Source: Owenia fusiformis
Taxonomy: Eukaryota > Annelida > Polychaeta > Sabellida > Oweniidae
Direction of reading: 5' to 3'
DNA length: 64,000 nt
Assembly (NCBI GenBank): GCA_903813345.2
Contig: CAIIXF020000001.1
Location: 57,305,885-57,369,884, forward strand
Positions 1 to 11,300 of the stretch are shown here, piece after piece (the stretch's first letter is position 1; every line of letters starts with the position of its first letter). Both the position numbers and the translations under genes were made by a program. Under the pieces are notes generated by a model. It was given only the letters and a program-made list of their open reading frames with translations. It was not told the origin of the DNA and ran no database searches.

Positions 1-869
1 GCTAAATCTTTTTTCTTTTAGAGTCTCCAGGATTTTCTTTCATTTTTTTTACATGTAGCATTTTTTGGCAAAAGTTTATTTTATATTAATTTAAGAATTT
101 AAGATTATGAAATAAACTTTGATTAAAAAAGTCTTAGTCCAATTCGGAAAATAAATTCCACTTACAGAAAATTAACCATGAATGGCCTAATTGTATGTGC
201 ATAAGCAGGAATCTGTTGTTCAGATCTGGATTCCATGTGTCAGTACGTGTTAAAGGTTTACCTGATTGATGCTACAGATTGGTATACTTTAGTTCATTAT
301 CTAAATGTTCCATAGATTCTCCAACTACCTGAGACTTCCCTAATCCCTCAGGTCACGGCTAATCGTTTATATACCTATACTGGAAAGTTTTTACCCAGGA
401 CCTACTGTAAACTGAATGAATAAAGCCCACAGACCACAATGTTGTAAAATGTTTTTGTTAGCTGTGAAAAAGAAGTTATCAAACAGTGCATAGATTGTTT
501 GGAGAAATAATTATTTTGTCAACTCCTCAAAGTCAACAGATAAACTGGTAAAAATAATTGGGTTAACAGTTAGATTGTGAACAACCTGTAATTAGTGGAT
601 AGTCCCACCTCAAGTTGAACCCAATTAACGGCAGGTAATTAAAAGATAAGAAACAAAATATTTTCTGAAAATGTTGCTGTTACCTCTACTTGCCAATTGG
701 CACCTCAAGCTATGGTAGAGTATAATGAGCCAACTTGTTTTACAAGTAAATTAAAGCATGGGTTTTCCAGGAAAGGTCCTGATTAAAACAATGCTTTCAA
801 AGAGGAGTATAAGTCTGCTTTAATGAGACAGTGTCTTCATTTCATTTATTTTCTGCACACCTTTGCTGT
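1..869. other. No gene recognised
   Basis: AT-rich sequence without a convincing exon. It may be intron or UTR of a gene crossing the left edge of the window. Confidence 0.4.
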
Positions 870-1085
870 CTAGGCATAGGGTAATTTCCTCTGCAAATTA
901 TGAATACAGGTTTCTTGTAATTTGACTAATTTCACACTGTCTAAGATAGCACTATTGTTTATATCAGTTCTAGGATAATACTGTTGCTTTAATTTTTCAG
1001 GACTTGGGTGGAGGCAGCACTGTCTTAATTGTCTTTCAAATGGTGAATGAGACAGCAATGTTTCAACATGTAAGTATGACAGCAT
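870..1085 (-). CDS. Short ORF or terminal exon, unrecognised
   Basis: A 71-codon minus-strand ORF from the first ATG. The open frame extends a few codons further upstream before an in-frame TGA. The composition looks protein-like: balanced charges, a Cys-Cys pair, and a Pro/Lys/Gln/Tyr-rich middle around PSPEKLKQQYYPR. There is no low-complexity sequence. No signal peptide, membrane segment or family motif is recognised. It could be the last coding exon of a minus-strand gene whose other exons I cannot identify, or a chance ORF. A strong splice acceptor is not visible upstream. Confidence 0.3.
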   Translation of the reverse strand: MLSYLHVETLLSHSPFERQLRQCCLHPSPEKLKQQYYPRTDINNSAILDSVKLVKLQETCIHNLQRKLPYA

Positions 1086-1575
1086 TTCATTTAACACCTC
1101 ATTCAGGTATTTTAAAGATCAAGTCAACCTGACATCTTATTAGGGCTTCAGTTGTCACTGTTGGAGACTTTCCTGGTTATATCTTTGCAATATATATATA
1201 TCTTCTATTGACTCTTTAGATGTCATATCATGACATATTAGTCACTAAGGTAGAGCAGTTCTTCCCATTGTCGAGTTGAAGAACTGGTATCTTTATCCTG
1301 GCTAGAACCATAGACAATTCTAGCCAGCGCCAGCCTTTTATCGAGCACTCTAGTAATCGCCGGTATAGGTCAGCAGTCATAGGTCAAAGACAAATCACAA
1401 GAAGTCTTCCAAATGAAATGAAATTACATTGTATGGAAGTCTGATGTCAATTTCACATGGTCTTTCAATTGAACTAAAACATCGGATTTCTTTTTCATTT
1501 TCATTCATGTTTTTTCTACAGTTTTAGCCAAAACACATGAAATGTGGACATTTTTGAACCCATCCTGTATATAAC

Positions 1576-1800
1576 ATGCTAACCTTATATCACCTAGGTA
1601 TCCCTAGCTGTACAGAGCACTTACCTGTGGCCAAGACAGACGCTGCCTTGCATGTCCTAGCATGTTTAAACCTAAACGCTACAGCCAAATACTTGGGCCA
1701 GCTCAAGCTAAGATTCTCAAAGTCTGAGGATGAACCCTGTTTTTTGAATGAGTACCCATGTGAAGACGAGATTGGTCAGTTGTTGAGACTTCCATCATAA
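1576..1800 (+). CDS. Short ORF or terminal exon, unrecognised
   Basis: A 74-codon plus-strand ORF with normal amino-acid composition, including the stretch AKYLGQLKLRFSKSEDEP, and an acidic/Cys-containing end. A possible splice acceptor (cacctag) at 1591-1597 would make this the last exon of a gene entering from the left. Otherwise the ATG at 1576 starts a small protein. A plus-strand AATAAA lies at 2208-2213, about 400 bases past the stop, as expected for a 3' UTR. I do not recognise the family. A chance ORF remains possible. Confidence 0.35.
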   Translation: MLTLYHLGIPSCTEHLPVAKTDAALHVLACLNLNATAKYLGQLKLRFSKSEDEPCFLNEYPCEDEIGQLLRLPS

Positions 1801-2316
1801 AGATACAGCTAACTACATTTCTCTAGTGAAGGGCTCTATGAGTGCCATTCTGGAGGAGTGAGGTACGTTAAATCATGTCATCAAGTTATCTATGAAACGA
1901 TTCAAGCAAAGCAGCGTCAATGTAAGATTACTTTTTGGACATGTCACAATATGTAGAGTGATTCACAAGATGGCCATTCAGTGTATTGTTCTTCAGGTGC
2001 AATTTTTATCACTGGCTGTGTGTCTTGCTTTGAATCACTATTTATTCACTGGGCTTAAGAAATAGTTCAGATAAACAATTTTGATGCTGTAAATTGTCCC
2101 TTTTAAACATAAAAGAAAAACGTTTTTTATTTATTTATTTTTATTTATCTGATAGAATTATTGTGTACACCCATAATGCATACAATATACAGTAAAATAT
2201 AAAGTTCAATAAATAAAATATTTTGTCTATTGCACATGCCTGTTTTAAGATGTCAAACACCAAACATACCCCCCCCCCCCCCTATCCCCCTTGTCTTTCA
2301 ACATGCTGTTTGAAGA

Positions 2317-2376
2317 TATACAGGGTGTGGATAAAGTCTCTTGGATGGATGGACACTTTATGGACACCCTGTATAT
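2317..2376. mobile_element. Short palindromic MITE-like element
   Basis: About 60 bases that read nearly the same on both strands. It starts atatacagggtgtgg and ends ggacaccctgtatat, with a mirrored ataaagt/actttat inside. The TACAGGGTG-type end resembles termini seen at 39.2 kb and 46.6 kb in this window. It is non-coding, and a poly-C run lies just upstream at about 2270-2282. Confidence 0.55.
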
Positions 2377-3566
2377 CGGGGAAGGGCTAATCTTGATGCC
2401 CAATGAATAATCTGTTTCTAAATGTCCAATATTCCACAATACTAAAACTATACAATATATAACTATATATCAACATTATCAATAATTTGTAGATCGTCTA
2501 TATAAATGCAACATTCTTGGATAAATACCATATTGACACATTAACAATGGAATATGGATTATTTCAAAATATTTCATATTTCATTGTCACATCTGCCTCC
2601 ATTATATTCTGCTGTATTTATTTTGGGCCATGTGAAACTTGTATATTTCCAGAACATACTTCATCATACATACAATATACACGATGGACAATGGTAATGC
2701 AAAGAAGTAAAATATGAGAAAAATAACATTGAAACCTTATAATATTTATTTGATATCTTCCAATCAAATTGATTCATTGATTCTTATAAACACCATGTGT
2801 AGTGTCATTGATGATGTGAACTAATCGGGGATCAAGTGAAACACGGAGATATGAGCCAATAAATCAAATATGAAAATAGCTCACATAAATATTCAAAGTC
2901 CACGCTCGAAATCATCAAGTCCAAAATGTGTGCAGTATAAATATTTACAGATTTATACCAAGTGAAGTAAATCATTGTGTCATCATTTTAAAAACAAGAA
3001 CGCTGTCTCAAGATAAAGAAGAAAGCGATTCACAAAGATGGTTTTGATTTCAAAATATACAAAGTAACTGTACTTCAAAACCTGCTGTCTGCCATATATA
3101 CAGAATACAGAAAAAGTCATGAAGATGCTCATTCTAATGAAACAATTGGAACTATACCTAAACGTCACTAAAATGGCGTATTTGTATTAATAAAACTTGG
3201 CCAAAAGATAAAATTGTAAACTTGATACCAGCTTATGATTCTAATTGAAAGTCAGATTTCATTTTGAAGCTAATACCTTTGTAGCAAGTGTTCATATTTG
3301 TAATTTGCAATTGATTTTGTTTCTTACTCTGAAAAAGCTGCTTCATCCAAATAACCTTGGGTATATGTTTACATCAATACTAAACAATACGACTGATTTG
3401 TAACCATCACTTCACTACTTTACACATATGTAAGAAATATGAGATAAACAATACCATAAATACCAGGTTCTTGTACCAAATACACCCTGGCTAAATATTA
3501 CTACAGAACCTTTGTGGATATGATCTTATTTTCTCATCTTCAAGAGATCAATTGTTTACAATACAT

Positions 3567-5273
3567 TCAAAATGGAGATTCTTTCACAAGAGGGTGATGC
3601 ACTGGTAAAGCTCTTAGTGCATGGTCACCTTCATTGCTTTGTAAGATACGTTGCCGGGATTCATTCCTATGCATGAACAACATGTGATTGTAGCTAGCTT
3701 GTAGCCTGTAACTCTGACTGTCCAGTTTTTCCCTCAACTCCTGTAGGGTCTTCAGTAGCATCTCCTTCCTTTGTAATGTCACTTGTCTTTGAAATCTCAA
3801 CTTTTCTTGTATTCTCACCCTTTCTTCTTCCTTCGCTTGGCGGATCTTTTCAGATACGACCCATTTTTCCTTCCTTAGTCTCGTAACTTTCTCCTCAAGG
3901 CTTTCACGGATCTGCTCAATTGATCTTCCCGACGCTTTGCCGGCCCTATCGTCTTTTCTTGATTTAATCATGGCTATATCCAATGTATGGTATGCTCTAT
4001 CAGGCTTGCGACTGCCAGTAGTAGTGACCTCCTGTGCCACGTTATTGTCAAGCTGGCGCAATATAACTCTATCCTGTGTGATATTTTGTCTCACATTTAA
4101 CTCATTGATTCTTCTATTATCACATGATTTGTCCAGATCATTCAATGTCTCATCGTCACTGTTACAAGGGGTGACATCGTCCAGATGAGAATCGTCGAGT
4201 GCTGTCTCCAGAGACTCTTCATATTCAAAACTGTCCTCGAATGACGGGGTTAGCTCTCTCATTACCCTAGTCTTAGTTGTCCTGTTGTTGATGTTCAAAC
4301 TTTGAGGTCGTCCTTTTGCCGGGATTACAATCGGGACAGTTACATTATGGGTTGTAGGGCTTGTATTCCCATGTCCGTTTCGAAGTTGTTCGTAGTAATG
4401 TCCAGAAGTGAAACTATCCGTGCTTGTCGCCATTGGAGACTCGTATGATTCCATCGTTGTAAAGCTTGTTTCTGATGGAACAGTGCTTCCAGTTGATGTC
4501 ATGGAACTTTCCATGATATTCACATAGTCATGAACGCCGGATGACCTTGTTAATGTTCTATCATTGTCGTCTACTATAGGCGAAGTCATTTCGAAATCAC
4601 ACTTTCTTTTCTTTCTATCTGTGTCGAAACTCTTACCAGAGCTATCGGAATTAATGGATGCTTTGCGTTCTCCGTTTTCCTTGAAAGGTTTCTGGTTTGT
4701 TGGGGAATAAGCTGGTGAACCAGATGTAATACTACTAGCAGGGCTCATGCTGTCGGGCGAGGCCAGCCATGGGTTGGTCCGAATTCTCGATCGATTTTTT
4801 GGAACAGTTGCGTATAGTGTATCACCGAAATGCTCCAACGTGAGCTTGGTCTCATTGTCTGGGATGATACGTGGTCTCTGTGATCCTGCTCTCTGGCTTA
4901 TTGTACAATAGGAGTCGATGTGCTTGTAGCAAGCGCAGTTTGTCTTAGTATCAGCACTGAAGATATTAAAATGATCCACTTGGCAATTGTTATTGGCGTT
5001 GTTTACACTGTTTTGATAGCGCTTATCATCGAAATATGTGAAATCATCAGTCACTAAAAACTTGTTGGCTTTCACTTCATTCTTGCCTCGATTGTTTGGT
5101 CTGCAGTTTCCGTTTGCTGAATCAGACGGGCTTGTTGGACTAGAGGTTGCTGTGCTTGAATTGGTTGTCTCTTGTGGCTTAGTTACGTAATCAAAAACTG
5201 GTTGTCCTTTTTGCTTCTTCTTAGATTTCTTCGGACGAGTGAAAGAATTCGTCCAAAATTCTTTAAACTTCAT
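3567..5273 (-). CDS. Uncharacterised disordered protein with C-terminal coiled coil
   Basis: A single uninterrupted ORF of 568 codons. An in-frame TAG upstream of the region, after a likely acceptor (tatttccag), rules out extension, so the first ATG at 5273 is the start and the exon carries a little 5' UTR. Residues 1-25 are basic and aromatic (FKEFW, then KKSKKKQK), like a membrane- or nucleus-targeting patch. Most of residues 30-445 is Ser/Thr/Asn/Pro-rich and predicted disordered, with acidic clusters before the tail. Residues about 451-525 form a highly charged heptad-like helix (RESLEEKVTRLRKEKW, then KEEERVRIQEKL), followed by a short tail. No enzyme motif is seen. The length and unbiased codons make this a real gene. 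The overall build suggests a cytoskeletal or polarity scaffold, but this is inference. A candidate poly(A) signal on this strand lies at 2745-2750. Further 5' non-coding exons may lie upstream in the 5.3-18 kb region. Confidence 0.85.
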   Translation of the reverse strand: MKFKEFWTNSFTRPKKSKKKQKGQPVFDYVTKPQETTNSSTATSSPTSPSDSANGNCRPNNRGKNEVKANKFLVTDDFTYFDDKRYQNSVNNANNNCQVDHFNIFSADTKTNCACYKHIDSYCTISQRAGSQRPRIIPDNETKLTLEHFGDTLYATVPKNRSRIRTNPWLASPDSMSPASSITSGSPAYSPTNQKPFKENGERKASINSDSSGKSFDTDRKKRKCDFEMTSPIVDDNDRTLTRSSGVHDYVNIMESSMTSTGSTVPSETSFTTMESYESPMATSTDSFTSGHYYEQLRNGHGNTSPTTHNVTVPIVIPAKGRPQSLNINNRTTKTRVMRELTPSFEDSFEYEESLETALDDSHLDDVTPCNSDDETLNDLDKSCDNRRINELNVRQNITQDRVILRQLDNNVAQEVTTTGSRKPDRAYHTLDIAMIKSRKDDRAGKASGRSIEQIRESLEEKVTRLRKEKWVVSEKIRQAKEEERVRIQEKLRFQRQVTLQRKEMLLKTLQELREKLDSQSYRLQASYNHMLFMHRNESRQRILQSNEGDHALRALPVHHPLVKESPF

Positions 5274-5300
5274 CCTTGAATTCCAGCCTTTCAGCGACAC

Positions 5301-8300
5301 CTATCTTTGGTCCCTGGAAATACATGAAAAACATGGGTCATTATATGTATTTCATTATGCCTTTCATAACTCTTCATGTTCGAATCAATAACGCAATTTC
5401 TTTGATCTTCAAAACACGTATTGATCGGTTCTTAAAAAATAACCATGAGCAGAGTTTTATGATTACCATAATTTCGATGGGATTATAATTGTCTAGCCGT
5501 AGGTGCTATTTTAGCTATAGATCTGACGGATTGTAATTCTAACAATCCCCTAACTACCTACATCTAAAGGTTCTTCTATAATTACATTGATGACATTTAG
5601 CCAAGGGTTTATTTCAATCTTACAAGTGTAATTAAATCTATAATTCGTTGCATACGTTTGGTTCCCTGCCAATTACTTATCTGTAAATATCAGGAATGAA
5701 GAATGTAACTTGAAAATACCAATATTAGTAGTGCTTGAGAACGTAAAAAGTATCAGAACATATCACTGCGTATAAAACGCTGAAATGAAAATCAACATGA
5801 CCCGAGGCAATCAAATGAATATTGTCTCGTTATTGATCTTTGTTATCTGTTCTTACCAACAAGATACTCCTCCAAGCAAGATAATTGATTGTTTCCTAGA
5901 AATCTTAGTTATTGTCAGAGAGGCTTTCACGATGAACTATTGATCGAGAAATGTGTTTCCCAGGTGACTTCAAATCCCAAAATGCCTGGATGAATAAATA
6001 AGTAAAGACGCTTTGAAGCAATCCCAGCGAACCAACAATATTTAGTATTGATTCATTGGGTCAAAATAATCGGAAAAGAAAAGACCATAAATTTCTCGTA
6101 AACATCCAAATCATAGCATCAAAAACAAGTGAATCTTGGCACAGATACCTCGTTTCCTTGACCACGGAAATGATTCTCAATGTTCGTAATCTTAATCCCA
6201 AACTTCTGGTAAACCAGATACAGGGGATGGGGTTTCTGGTTTTTGTTTCAATTGTTTGTTGATGGAATCATTTTTTGAGATCGTAGCTCAGAAAGCTTGG
6301 CATTGAGTTAGCAGAATCATTTACATGTGGTTACTATAGTAACTTGTTTATAGCATCTGAACTAGAACCTTATTGAATAATCTGAACCCAGATGGTAATT
6401 GCGGAAATAAAAGATTAGTTATACAGGTGGTGACCTCATGCAATATCTGGGACACTCTGATCCGTATTTTCCATCAAAATTTCTTCATTCCACTGACTAA
6501 TTCTTATTGATCTTTTATGATAACTGCTGTAATAATTTTGCATCAATTTAGTCACATTATCAAATGTAAATGAACGTAATGTTATCAATCTCTTGTTTCG
6601 TGTTGTGGCCATTGTTGTAAGGCGTCGATATCTGTACTCTGCATTTAAGTCCAATCTGGTCATGAACAGAACGAATAATATAAGTATTCGCAATGAATGT
6701 TTACATGTTCGATATATGGATCTTAATTGAAATACCCTGTGTATACATGGTATTCAACTATTGGCACGTATTTAATTCAGTAATGTGAATATAATGAGGG
6801 AGTAAAATGTATTGATTAATGATTACGTCGTACTCACTAAAAGTAATTAGAAACATCACAGCTTGGCAAAAAATGACAACTATACGTGTTGTCATTCCTC
6901 TTTAAAGTGGAAGCAAAAAAATAAAAAAGAGGAGTAACATGGAATGTTGTTAGCATAACATATAAAATTGTGATTAACGAATCTGTATTGGTCTCAACTC
7001 ATCGCTGGTCTTTGTTATCCCTTTAACACGAGTGATTTCACGATTTAGGCCAAAGCACTTAATTCATGCTAATTTTCAAGAGGCACTTCTAATTTATATG
7101 ATGCCTTCATCCTACTGCGAGATCTGTTTTTATGTTTACGTTTTAGTTAACAACTTATAGCTGATTCCAAAGTTTAAGAATTATCTATTCTTTGTAAATT
7201 CATTATATAGATTACAAAAAAACATGACTCTTAATATTTCAAATAGATTACTATGAAATGAAGTAATTTGTAAACAAATTCTTCTTCCTATAAACTGATA
7301 TATATTGATATTTTGCATTATTTTGATGGATGACCCTTTCCACATAATCTCTGTATTCATCTATTATAATCTGATAATGTCATTGCACGTCATTCATATC
7401 CTCAATCGTCTCACCTACACGACTATAGCTGATCATATCCAAACTGCATTAATGTCAACATCTCCTTGTCTTCTGCAGTCTGTCCTTATTTGACATTCCT
7501 GTTTGCATCAACAAATGCCATCTAAATCATCTAAGCAGTAATATGAGCAATGCTCTTCTGTATTATATTTAATATGCGTCTATAATATAGCAACTGATCC
7601 CTCTCTTCTGGGGACCTTTGCAGGATTTGTTTCTCCCTGGTCGTTATTTTGCTCATAGAGTTCGTGTACTGACATCACCTGCCAAGGGAACGATCTAGCT
7701 ACTGATCGCTGTGCAAGCCACATCGTTCACAACCCAGAGCAATAAGTAAAAGCATACGTTGCATGTATTGGATTACCATGCATTCATATCACAAACCGAC
7801 ATAATTTATTCAAATCCTCCATATCTTTTCTTGTTTCTATACTTACGTGCTCCTATCAATCTGGTTTATCAAATCCATCTGTGAATACTGACCCACCTGT
7901 AGAAACATTTACAATCGTACGCTAAGTATCAATCACTCCTAAAAAAACCTACCAGCTAAACAAACGCCGTTAAACTAAGATGACCTCGGTATAATGCATA
8001 GTGATAACGATACACTAACTGATGAACCAGAACCCTCGGTTTTCACACTACTTACATCATATTCTGCAGCGTCCTGAGGAGCCCATGTCTTGGAATCCTA
8101 TATACCTGAGAACGAGGCAAGCCAATCGATACCTATATGCATGTTTAATGATAAAATTGTCTCAAAGTAGACTTCAAATGATATTCAATAACTCGTAATC
8201 CATGTTCCGGATTGAGTTGGGAAACAGATTGGCTCGGGAACATGGATCTTCGTTGACGTTTCTCTTTGTTATTTGTAGTAAATTGTTATTGATTCTTGTT

Positions 8301-11300
8301 TCTATGCAACTGACGCCCGCGATCAATTTGCCTTTCAAACTGAAACTCCTATTTTGCGGATGACTACAAAAAAAACGTTCATTCAGTTAATTTGTATGAT
8401 AAAAGCAAGCAAATTTAAAATCCATTTCATCGGTATCACAGGAAGCACTGATGCTCGTAAATATGAGATGTTCTTTTAAAGCTAATGAACGTTAAGAAAA
8501 CTCCTCCTACGAATCGGTTAGCAAATCAATGCTCTTGTTTACTGTTCCCAGTCTTTCTATTTATATCATATGTTTCAATTTTATCAGGGCTCAATTAGCC
8601 GACTTCAAGGAGTTAAAAACATTGTTTTACACGACTGATTCGAAATAATTTTAAAAGGATTTTTAGCAAAACTGATAACCATTCGAAATGTTTCCATTCC
8701 CATTTCTATTTTGTATCTGCGTGAAATTGTTGATTAAGCATAAATGTTACCGTCAGATATAGTTTTTTGGTCCAGTTCAATTTCCTTATCACAACTAGCA
8801 GCAGTGTTTAGAACTTCTGCACCAATGGATTTGTGTTAAAGAAATGTTGGATTACATTCTCCATGAACAATTACATGCTCCATTGAACATGTTGAATATC
8901 GAGCCATTCATTAATAGTTTGAAAAATCGAGCCCCTGAACATTTCACTATTTCTACATCAATTCTTCTACCCTTCACATTTGTTTGACTTAGCTTCTCAA
9001 AGATAGTTTCATCTACCATTACTCAGGGTACAATGATACAATCCAAACATTAATTATTAAGGCTGTCATAAATTAAATTAGTACAATGTAAGAGAACTTA
9101 CTACTGAACAATAAACATAATTAAACTTACTGTATCTCGATATCCACTTATTCCATATTCCCTCAAAAACATTTCTAACTCCAAATGTTTTCAAATAAAT
9201 TACTGAAATATGTACATTTATTTGTTTACATTCAATGAGTGCCACAAACGCGCCAAAATTGCCGTATCACTTTCTGTGCGATAAGCGTGTTGTATTCTCA
9301 ACGAAATTGCTACCATAGATTGCGTAGGTCATGTCACGATAGGTATGTTCTTGTATTTTGTATCCGCTCTTACATTCCTAACTTTAGCTCTATGATGAAT
9401 GGGAACATAGTTCAAGAGTTGCAAGATAATAGATTGATATATGAATCACATTTTCACAATACGTCAATTATTTATTTCCTGTCGGAGGGTAATATTTAAT
9501 ATATCACGAAGACGGTATATACAGGAGTTATACCTTATGTAATAGTACTAGTAGTATATTGTGGAAGGGTGGAATTCCTGGTTGTCATCAGTCCAATTAC
9601 TTTTTTCAGGATAAAGTTCCAAGATTATTAAAATCAGCGTCTGTCTTACAACTAGTGACTTATGATTTACTTATTTACCTCTAGCTGACAGTGTCTAAAC
9701 AAATCACGATGTTTTGAATCATAGAGAAAGATTCATTTCATACAAAGATCATGAAAATTGTATTCTTTTAAAAATTGAAGACAAAACATAGTAATTCAAG
9801 CAGAGTAAGCCCGGAATTCAGCGAGCTCTTATCTCAAACTAAACCCAGAAAACCTAGACATGACTCTTGTTAGCTCTTGTTCAGTGATCAGTAGTGGTTG
9901 AGAAAATACAGATACTGGCTCAGCCGTAGGTTACATTGACTTGAATGGGATACATAGGCATATCCCCCAAGGCTTGTACTCATGTACCTTATCGAATATC
10001 TTCATCTTACCCTTCTAATGATTACCAAGTCACTCTAAGACGCGTGCCATCTGGTTTACAGTTCAGCCATTTGCATTTTCAGAAGTAGATACTTGCTATT
10101 TGAGAAAATGTTTAAAGAAATTACTTTTCATATTGATTTACTTCAGAACTATATAGTACTTACCACCATAATGATCTTTCGCGCTTTTCGTAACAAAATC
10201 GTGAGCAGTCTTCACTGAGGTTCTTATAACAAATCAAAGTCATGCTTTTCATAGAACCTATTACGTAAACGTCACTCTCGCCTTGAGCTTGAGCATCATG
10301 AAATTGATGATATTTCTATTTGAAAAAAACATCATTAATTAAGCGGAGTTTCCCTACGCCATCATTCAAAGACAGATGATGTAACCCACGTTGCCTAGTG
10401 ATGATTTCTCATTTGTTTATCGTGATACGTAAGTGAGATTTATTTACGCGATTTACGCTAGTGAGCAAGCAAGGTTGATTCAGTATTGTATTTGCGGAAT
10501 TATTTACCTGTAGACATGCCCTACGAGATCTTCACCTTGTTTAACTACAGTAACGGTATTACCAAATAATTCTTGTAATCCGATGTACACCGAATATAAA
10601 CACTTTGAAACTTATCAGATCTGTTTTGCAACTAGCAATGATCATACTAAGATGGAAACCGATAGCAAGCCATGCTCTTCCACGATTTGCTAAATGTGAA
10701 CCAAATATAGGATTCAGAACTAGACTGATAGATAGTTGCGGGACTAAGGAGGTACCTTCGACATGATCTCACTCTGGTTGACAGATTGACGTAATCGTTG
10801 AACTGTGACCCGAAGTTCTAACCCAAATGAATCTATCTCTGCCAGTTATTCCAAAATTTTCAGAATATGTCTATGGTTGTCCTTTTATCTCCGTGCTAGA
10901 GAAAAATAACATTTTCAGAATACTTTACTGATAATTTGGCATCATCGTTCTTTGAACAGACATTTTACATGGTTGGTGTGTTAATTCTGAAAGTGAGAAT
11001 GACGAGAAATCTGACAAATCAAATCACCCGTTGGGGGTTGAACCACTGCCTTTTGATAAGAGGGCGTTCAGAGCGCATCCATCATACTCGTTGAAAGTTA
11101 AGATGACATGGATCGATCGAGGTTGAATTTAGTATATTAAAATACAGAAACTTAACAATTGATATTAATGCTATATTTCTCATAGTTATGTCGTATGTTT
11201 GACAGGAATGAGAGACAAAATGCCGTTTGGGATAATATTCGTTTTCATTATTGAAGCATGGTCTATGACTCAAGTGACTCAAGTTTTGAGTAGTGTGTAG

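Noticed and set aside
6436-6693. Possible small secreted protein with hydrophobic N-terminus
   Set aside because: The apparent start is TTG; the first true ATG lies after the hydrophobic part, and no exon upstream supplies it.
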